Below are positions 58,814 to 64,000 of a DNA stretch of 64,000 nucleotides, piece after piece (position 1 is the stretch's first letter; each line of letters starts with the position of its first letter). The notes beneath the pieces are model-generated. The model was not told where the DNA came from. It saw only the letters and a program-made list of their open reading frames with translations, and ran no database searches. The DNA is taken from NCBI RefSeq assembly GCF_011302915.1, contig NZ_CP049872.1:310001-374000 (forward strand), in the 5' to 3' direction. The translations under genes and the position numbers were made by a program. This DNA is from Thermomonas sp. HDW16 (GTDB taxonomy: Bacteria > Pseudomonadota > Gammaproteobacteria > Xanthomonadales > Xanthomonadaceae).

Positions 58814-59149
58814 GTGAAGCTGTGCATCGCCATCGGCGTGCTGGCGTGTTCATTGCCGATGGCGGTGAACGCGCAATTGCAGCGCAGCGGTGACTATCTT
58901 TCGAAGATGGACGCGGACCGCGACGGCCGCGTCTCGCTGGTCGAATACCAGGATTGGTTGAGCTATGCGTTCGATGGCATGGATCGCGACCGCGATGGCG
59001 TGCTGTCGGCGGCAGAGCAACCCGGCGGTCGTGGCAAGCCGTTGAGTAGGGCGGAACACCGCGCACGGCTGGCGGAGCGCTTCCGCAAGCAAGACGTCAA
59101 CCGCGATGGGTTCCTGAGCGCGAAGGAGCTGGCTGCGCCGCCGCAGTAG
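58814..59149 (+). CDS. Small secreted EF-hand protein
   Basis: A 111-residue protein with a signal peptide (KLCIAIGVLACSLPMAVNA) and three EF-hand loops at 33-44 (DADRDGRVSLVE), 57-68 (DRDRDGVLSAAE) and 94-105 (DVNRDGFLSAKE). GTG at 58814 lies 1 nt after the desaturase stop, so it is coupled. Its role is unknown. An IS30 element begins 7 nt after its stop. Confidence 0.83.
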   Translation: MKLCIAIGVLACSLPMAVNAQLQRSGDYLSKMDADRDGRVSLVEYQDWLSYAFDGMDRDRDGVLSAAEQPGGRGKPLSRAEHRARLAERFRKQDVNRDGFLSAKELAAPPQ

Positions 59150-59156
59150 CGTGGGT

Positions 59157-60420
59157 ATTGGGCTGCTTTCGGCGGCGGTTTCAACCGGTCAACGCAACAG
59201 CCTGTCGGTAACGCTCAATTGGCGTCTCAAAGTTCAGCGTCTTGCGTGGCCGTTCGTTCAAGCGCCTAGCCACTTCATCGAGCTGGGTCTGGGTGAAGCC
59301 TGACACGTCGATTCCCTTCGGGAAGTACTGCCGCAGCAGGCCGTTGGTGTTCTCGTTCGACCCGCGCTGCCAAGGGCTCTGCGGATCGCAGAAGTAGACC
59401 TGGATGTCCGTGGCCAAGGTGAAGCGACGATGGTCGGCCAGCTCCTTGCCGCGATCCCACGTGAGCGACTGGTACAGCTGGTTCGGCAGCTGGCGCGCAT
59501 GTTCGATCAGCGCGTCAACCACCGTCCTCGTGTCCTTACGATCGACCTTCACCAGCATCACGTAGCGCGTGCTGCGCTCAACCAGCGTGGCGATCTGGCT
59601 GTTGCCGCTGCCGAACAGCAAGTCGCCTTCCCAGTGCCCGGGAACGGCCCGATCCTCGACGTCGGCGGGCCGCTCGCGGATCGACACGGTGTCGCAGATT
59701 CGGCCGTGGTCTGCCGTCTTCTGGGTGTGGTGGCGGGAACGACGCATCGCCCGCGTCCGCCGCAGGTGCTCCAGGAGCTCTTTCTTCAGCGCGCCGCGCG
59801 ACTGGATGAAGAGCGTGCGGTAGATCGTCTCGTGGGACACCTGGCAGGCCGCATCATTGGGGTAGGTGCGCATCAGCCAACCGGCGATCTGCTGGGGTGA
59901 CCACTGCTGTTGCAGCTTGTCAGCCACCCGTTTCGCCAGCGCAGGATGCAGCGCCAGCTTACAAGTCTTCGGACGATGCGCCCGGTCCCACGCCGCCTGA
60001 TCGGCGTGGCTGGCGCGGTACCGCTCGGCGCCGCCATTACGCAGGATCTCGCGGCTGATCGTCGACGGAGCCCGGCCAAGCGTCGTTGCAATCGAGCGGA
60101 TCGAATGCCCAGCCACCAGCGCCCGCGACACATCTTCGCGCTCGGCTAGGGTTAAGGCGCGGACCGACCGGCAGCGAGCCGGCGGGCGGATACCACCAGT
60201 CGCAGCAAGAATCCCGCGCACCGACGTGTGGTGTCTGTCGAACAGCCTAGCGATCTGGTGGAGTGACTCGCCCTTCTGCCAGCGGTCCCACATCAGGCCC
60301 TTCTGGGTATCGGTGTATTGAATCCGGGTTCTTCGCTTCAACCGCAACACTCCCGCTGCCTGGGCAGCTAGCCATGTGTTGCATTGATCGTATGAAACCG
60401 CCGTCGAAAGCAGTCCCAAT
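59157..60420. mobile_element. IS30-family insertion sequence, complete
   Basis: 1264 bp between imperfect 43-44-bp terminal inverted repeats: 59157-59199 begins ATTGGGCTGCTTTCGG and the reverse complement of 60377-60420 begins ATTGGGACTGCTTTCGA, with five mismatches and one gap. No clear target duplication is visible (left flank GGGT, right flank TAAT). The single transposase is intact. Confidence 0.92.
59181..60350 (-). CDS. IS30-family transposase
   Basis: An intact 389-residue transposase. N-terminal helix-turn-helix regions (LTLAEREDVSRALVAGHSIRSIATTLGRAPSTISREILRNGG) and a DDE core: Asp in GHWEGDLLFG, Asp in LTWDRGKEL, Glu in RGSNENTNGLLRQYFPKG, ending with NERPRKTLNF. The start is uncertain: GTG 60350, TTG 60347 or ATG 60293. 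The stop lies within the left inverted repeat. Confidence 0.93.
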   Translation of the reverse strand: MLRLKRRTRIQYTDTQKGLMWDRWQKGESLHQIARLFDRHHTSVRGILAATGGIRPPARCRSVRALTLAEREDVSRALVAGHSIRSIATTLGRAPSTISREILRNGGAERYRASHADQAAWDRAHRPKTCKLALHPALAKRVADKLQQQWSPQQIAGWLMRTYPNDAACQVSHETIYRTLFIQSRGALKKELLEHLRRTRAMRRSRHHTQKTADHGRICDTVSIRERPADVEDRAVPGHWEGDLLFGSGNSQIATLVERSTRYVMLVKVDRKDTRTVVDALIEHARQLPNQLYQSLTWDRGKELADHRRFTLATDIQVYFCDPQSPWQRGSNENTNGLLRQYFPKGIDVSGFTQTQLDEVARRLNERPRKTLNFETPIERYRQAVALTG

Positions 60421-60425
60421 TAATA

Positions 60426-60448
60426 CGCCCGGCAATGCCGGGCGTTTT
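60426..60448 (+). terminator. Intrinsic terminator next to the IS30 end
   Basis: CGCCCGGC-AAT-GCCGGGCG (60426-60444) is followed by TTTT. Read on plus it would end the desaturase/EF-hand transcript; the IS now separates them by 1.26 kb. On minus it is followed by TATTAATT and may end the M13 gene transcript. Confidence 0.8.
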
Positions 60449-60469
60449 CGTTGGCCATTAGGCGGGCGC

Positions 60470-62572
60470 TTACCAGATCTTCACCCGCTCTTCCGGCTTC
60501 AGGAAAAGTTTCTGGCCGTCGGTGACTTTGAAGGTGTCGTACCACGCATCGATGTTGCGGACGGTCAGCGCACGCCAGCGGGCGGGGGCGTGGCCGTCGC
60601 CGATCACCTGCGCGCGTAGAGAGGCATCGCGCTGCTTGGCGCGCCAGGCTTGGGCGAAGGCGAGGAAGAAACGCTCGTCGCCGCTCAGGCCGTCGATCAC
60701 CGGCGCTTCCTTGCCGCCAAGCGACTTGTGGTACGCGGTGTAGGCGGCTTGCAGGCCGGCGACATCGGCGATGTTCTCGCCCAGCGTCTGCTTGCCGTTG
60801 AGGTGCAGGCCGGGTAGCGCTTCGTATGCGTCGTATTGCGCGACCAGCTTGTCGGTGGCTGTCTTGAAGTGGGCGGCGTCTTCCGGCGTCCACCAGTTGC
60901 GCAGGCGGCCTTCGCCATCGAATTCCGAGCCGAGGTTGTCGAAGCCGTGGCTGACTTCATGGCCGATCACCGCGCCGATCGAGCCGTAGTTCGCGGCGGC
61001 ATCCGCAGCCGGATCGAAGAACGGCGCTTCAAGGATCGCGGCGGGGAAGTTCATCGCGTTCTGCAGCGGCAGCTGCACCGCGTTGACCGTTTGCGGGGTC
61101 ATCCACCATTCCTTCTTGTCCGGCGTCTTGCCGAGCTTGGCGGTCTGGTGGCGGTATTCGGCTTCTTCCGCGCGCAGCGCATTGCCCAGCGGATCATCGC
61201 GCTTCACTTCGAGCGAGGAATAATCGCGCCACGAATCCGGATAGCCCACGCCGATCAGCATGGTTTCCGCCTTCGCCTTCGCGGTCTTCTTCGTGTCCGG
61301 CGTCATCCATTCCAGCTTGTCCACGCCTTCGCGGAACGTGGCCAGGATGTTCTTCACCATGTCCTCGACCTTGGCCTTGGACGATGCCGGGAAGTACTGC
61401 TTGATGTAGAGCTGGCCGATGGCATCGCCCAATGCGCCGTCGGTGGCGCCGATGCCGCGCTTCCAGCGATCGCGCTGTTGGGTGGTGCCCTGCAGCTGCT
61501 TGCCGTAGAAGCCGAAGCTGAGGTCGGCATACGCCTTCGGCAACAGCGCGGCGCTGTGGTTGATCGCGTGGAAGTGCAGGTAATCCTTCCACGCCTGCAG
61601 CGGTTCGCTGGCGACGAGTGCGGAAAGCTTCTTGATGGCATCGGGCTGCCAGGCGAACACGGTCTGCTGGCCGGACAACTTCGCGGCATCGAAGAACGCG
61701 GCCCAGTCCATGCCCGGCGCATTCTTCGCATAGTCCGCCATCGCCCACGGGTTGTTGGCCTTGTGGATGTCCTGGCTGTCGACCACGTTGGCGTGCGCCT
61801 TGGCGATCTTCATTTCCAGGTCGAAGATGGCCTTCGCTTTCTTGTCGGCATCCGCATCGCCGGCAAGTTTCAGGATGCTCGCGATGTACGCCTGGTAGGC
61901 CGCGCGATTGGCCGCCATGTCCTTGTCGGTTGCGAGGTAGTACTCGCGATCCGGCATGCCCAGGCCGCCCTGCATCAGGTAGCCGACGTTCTTCGACGGG
62001 TCTTCCAGCGCCTGCGCCACGAACAGGCCGAACAGGTTCTCGGTATAGAAATTGGTTGCGTTCAGCGGGTCGGTGTCCGCGCGCAGGCTGCCGCCCAGCC
62101 AGCGCGACAACGCGGCCTTGTCGGCGATCGCATCAACGCCGTCCAGCTTCGCCTGCAGCGGCGCGAGCCCGCGCGTTTCGATGCTGGCCTCGTCCATGTA
62201 CGCCGCGTAGTAGTCGGCGATCTTGCGCTCGTTGCTGCCGGCGGCGGGGTTGGCCTTGTCCAGGCCCTGGATCAGGTCGGAGAGGCGTTTTTCGGCTTTC
62301 TCGAACACGTAATAGCCGGTGCTCATGCTGGCGCGGTCGGCCGGGATTTCGGTGACCTTCTTCCACGCGCCATTGGCGTATTCGTCGAAGTCGTCGCCGG
62401 GCTGCACGGCCTTGTCGATGCCGGCCAGGTCGATGCCGGAGGTCGGCGCGGCCGGCGCTTCGACGGTCACCGGTGTTGCGGTCTTGTCGGCGGAAGGCGC
62501 GCGCTCGCAGGCCGCCAGTGAAGCAAGGATGGCAAGCGCCAGCGCGGCGCGGCGGAGGGACGTGGAAGGCAT
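60470..62572 (-). CDS. M13 (neprilysin-type) metallopeptidase lipoprotein
   Basis: A 700-residue zinc metallopeptidase with lipobox LASLAAC (C22). Zinc motif VIGHEVSHGFDNLGSEFDG, then GENIADVAGLQAAYTAY carrying the third ligand Glu, and the C-terminal PEERVKIW. The family acts on small peptides; here probably periplasmic or outer-membrane bound. ATG at 62572 is chosen for the lipoprotein signal. Confidence 0.95.
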   Translation of the reverse strand: MPSTSLRRAALALAILASLAACERAPSADKTATPVTVEAPAAPTSGIDLAGIDKAVQPGDDFDEYANGAWKKVTEIPADRASMSTGYYVFEKAEKRLSDLIQGLDKANPAAGSNERKIADYYAAYMDEASIETRGLAPLQAKLDGVDAIADKAALSRWLGGSLRADTDPLNATNFYTENLFGLFVAQALEDPSKNVGYLMQGGLGMPDREYYLATDKDMAANRAAYQAYIASILKLAGDADADKKAKAIFDLEMKIAKAHANVVDSQDIHKANNPWAMADYAKNAPGMDWAAFFDAAKLSGQQTVFAWQPDAIKKLSALVASEPLQAWKDYLHFHAINHSAALLPKAYADLSFGFYGKQLQGTTQQRDRWKRGIGATDGALGDAIGQLYIKQYFPASSKAKVEDMVKNILATFREGVDKLEWMTPDTKKTAKAKAETMLIGVGYPDSWRDYSSLEVKRDDPLGNALRAEEAEYRHQTAKLGKTPDKKEWWMTPQTVNAVQLPLQNAMNFPAAILEAPFFDPAADAAANYGSIGAVIGHEVSHGFDNLGSEFDGEGRLRNWWTPEDAAHFKTATDKLVAQYDAYEALPGLHLNGKQTLGENIADVAGLQAAYTAYHKSLGGKEAPVIDGLSGDERFFLAFAQAWRAKQRDASLRAQVIGDGHAPARWRALTVRNIDAWYDTFKVTDGQKLFLKPEERVKIW

Positions 62573-62652
62573 GCGGGGAACCTCGCGTGGATGACTCGCG
62601 CATCCTGCGCCGATTCGCATTTTGAACATGTGCAGGAAGTCAGGCCGACTGC

Positions 62653-62685
62653 AAAAAACGAACGCCGGCACTGGGCCGGCGTTCG
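62653..62685 (-). terminator. Intrinsic terminator of the MFS transporter gene
   Basis: CGAACGCCGGC / GCCGGCGTTCG (11-bp stem, 5-nt loop), followed on minus by TTTTTT, 23 nt after the transporter stop. Confidence 0.92.
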
Positions 62686-62707
62686 CGCATCCACGGGGGA
62701 GGATGGC

Positions 62708-64000
62708 TTACTTGGTGATGTCCACGTCTTTGGTCTCGCGCAGGAACAGTGAGCCGATCACGAAGGTCATCAGCGCGATGATCACCGGGTACCACAGTCC
62801 CTGGTACATATTGCCGGTGGCCGCGACCAGGCCAAACGAGATGGTGGGCAGGAAGCCGCCGAACCAGCCGTTGCCGATGTGGTACGGCAGCGACATCGAG
62901 GTGTAGCGGATGCGGGTCGGGAACAGTTCCACCAGCCAGGCGGCGATGGGCCCGTAGACCATGGTCACGTAGATCACCAGGATCCACAGCAGCAGCAGGA
63001 CCATTGGCTTGTTGATGCGCGCCGGGTCCGCCTTTTCCGGATAGCCGGCCGCGGTCAACGCGCCCTTCAGTTCCTTGCCGAAGGCGTCCGACTTGGCCTT
63101 GCCCTCGTCCTTGGTCAGGCCCGCGCCTTCGAAACCAGCCACGTCGGTGCCGCCGATGCTCACCTTCGCCACCGAGCCGGCCGCTGCAGGCTGGATGGTG
63201 TACGGGATGCCGGCCTTGGCCAGCGCCGTCGCCGCGATGTCGCAGGAGTTGGTGAACACCTTCTTGCCGATCGGATCGAACATGAAGCTGCAGGTGTTCG
63301 GGTCGGCATGGATCACCGCCGGTGCATTGGTGCGCGCTTCCTCCACGCCCGGGTTGGCGAAGTGGGTGAGCCCCTTGAAGATCGGGAAGTAGGTGAGCGC
63401 GGCCAACAGGCAGCCGGCCATGATGATCTTCTTGCGGCCGATCTTGTCCGACAACCAGCCGAACACCACGAAGAACGGCGTGGCCAGCAACAGCGCGCCT
63501 GCGATCATCAGGTTGGCGGTGGTGCCATCGACCTTCAGCGTCTGGGTGAGGAAGAACAGCGAATAGAACTGGCCGCCGTACCAGACCACGGCCTGACCGG
63601 CGGTGGCGCCGAACAGTGCCAGCAGCATCAGCTTGCCGTTGCTGGAGAACAGGCTGTCGCGGAACGGGGTCTTGGCGACCTTGCCTTCGTCCTTCATCTG
63701 CTGGAACAGCGGCGATTCGCTCAATTGCATGCGGATCCACACGGACACGCCAAGCAGCGCGATCGACACCAGGAACGGGATGCGCCAGCCCCAGGCTTCG
63801 AAGGCTTCGTTGCCCAGGTACACGCGGCAGCCAAGGATCACAAGCAACGACAGGAACAGGCCGGCCGTCGCGGTGATCTGGATGAAGCTGGTGTACAGGC
63901 CGCGCTTGCCGTTCGGTGCATGCTCGGCGACATAAGTCGCCGCGCCGCCGTACTCGCCGCCCAATGCCAAGCCCTGCAACAGTCGCAGGATGATCAGGAT
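62708..64000 (-). CDS. MFS transporter, MHS (metabolite:H+ symporter) type, partial
   Basis: Open through the right edge, so the N-terminal helices are missing; about 430 residues are visible. LLQGLALGGEYGGAATYVAEHAP and RIPFLVSIALLGVSVWIRMQLSESPLFQ are MHS features. A large extracytoplasmic insertion of about 100 residues (with a Cys pair, NTCSFMF and TNSCDIAA) interrupts the second half, an unusual feature. Substrate unknown. Confidence 0.88.
   Translation of the reverse strand: MLIILRLLQGLALGGEYGGAATYVAEHAPNGKRGLYTSFIQITATAGLFLSLLVILGCRVYLGNEAFEAWGWRIPFLVSIALLGVSVWIRMQLSESPLFQQMKDEGKVAKTPFRDSLFSSNGKLMLLALFGATAGQAVVWYGGQFYSLFFLTQTLKVDGTTANLMIAGALLLATPFFVVFGWLSDKIGRKKIIMAGCLLAALTYFPIFKGLTHFANPGVEEARTNAPAVIHADPNTCSFMFDPIGKKVFTNSCDIAATALAKAGIPYTIQPAAAGSVAKVSIGGTDVAGFEGAGLTKDEGKAKSDAFGKELKGALTAAGYPEKADPARINKPMVLLLLWILVIYVTMVYGPIAAWLVELFPTRIRYTSMSLPYHIGNGWFGGFLPTISFGLVAATGNMYQGLWYPVIIALMTFVIGSLFLRETKDVDITK

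Overview
The window is GC-rich, gene-dense DNA from a gammaproteobacterium of the Lysobacteraceae (Xanthomonadaceae) type; genus is not resolvable from what I can see. The basis is the protein sequences read by eye (PlsB, Rep, Tdk, GlyQS, TamAB, the bioBFHC order with comF divergent) plus a paired ECF sigma factor and Ser/Thr kinase of a kind common in this family. All function calls come from motifs and remembered family features, not from database searches.

Region 1 (1-12.2 kb) is the most accessory-looking part. It holds the 3' portion of a giant autotransporter adhesin, built from beta-helix rungs arranged in three super-repeats and closed by a C-terminal beta-barrel. Downstream lies a tightly coupled trio: a TIGR03032/DUF4915-type protein, a secreted EF-hand protein and a small acetyltransferase-like protein, each overlapping the next by 4 nt. 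A thermolysin-type (M4) secreted protease follows. The trio may be an accessory set for the adhesin.

Region 2 (12.2-22 kb) has tRNA-Arg(CCG), ubiA, an HdeD-like membrane protein and comF. The biotin operon bioB-bioF-bioH-bioC follows, with a DMT-family exporter gene overlapping bioC. Then come a SnoaL-like protein, a PLP-dependent dehydratase and a Gly/Tyr-rich lipoprotein. The 410-bp gap before mnmG carries a perfect CRP/Clp-type palindrome and, on the minus strand, a candidate small RNA ending in an intrinsic terminator.

Region 3 (22-45 kb) is housekeeping: mnmG; a beta-propeller lipoprotein; tamA-tamB followed by a T4 endonuclease V-like glycosylase; glyQ-glyS; a glutamine amidotransferase; an RDD protein; tatABC; a SYLF-domain protein; hemH; an alpha/beta hydrolase; a YgjP-type metalloprotease; rdgC and ttcA. 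Two hairpin-rich repeat-like elements sit in intergenic gaps at about 31.75 and 43.36 kb.

Region 4 (45-64 kb) has a YdcH-like protein, plsB preceded by a lipoprotein gene, an e(P4)-type acid phosphatase, rep and tdk. It continues with a Ser/Thr kinase with C-terminal repeats and its ECF sigma factor, mutM, a fatty-acid desaturase coupled to a second secreted EF-hand protein, a complete IS30-family insertion sequence, an M13 metallopeptidase lipoprotein, and an MFS (MHS-type) transporter that runs off the right edge.
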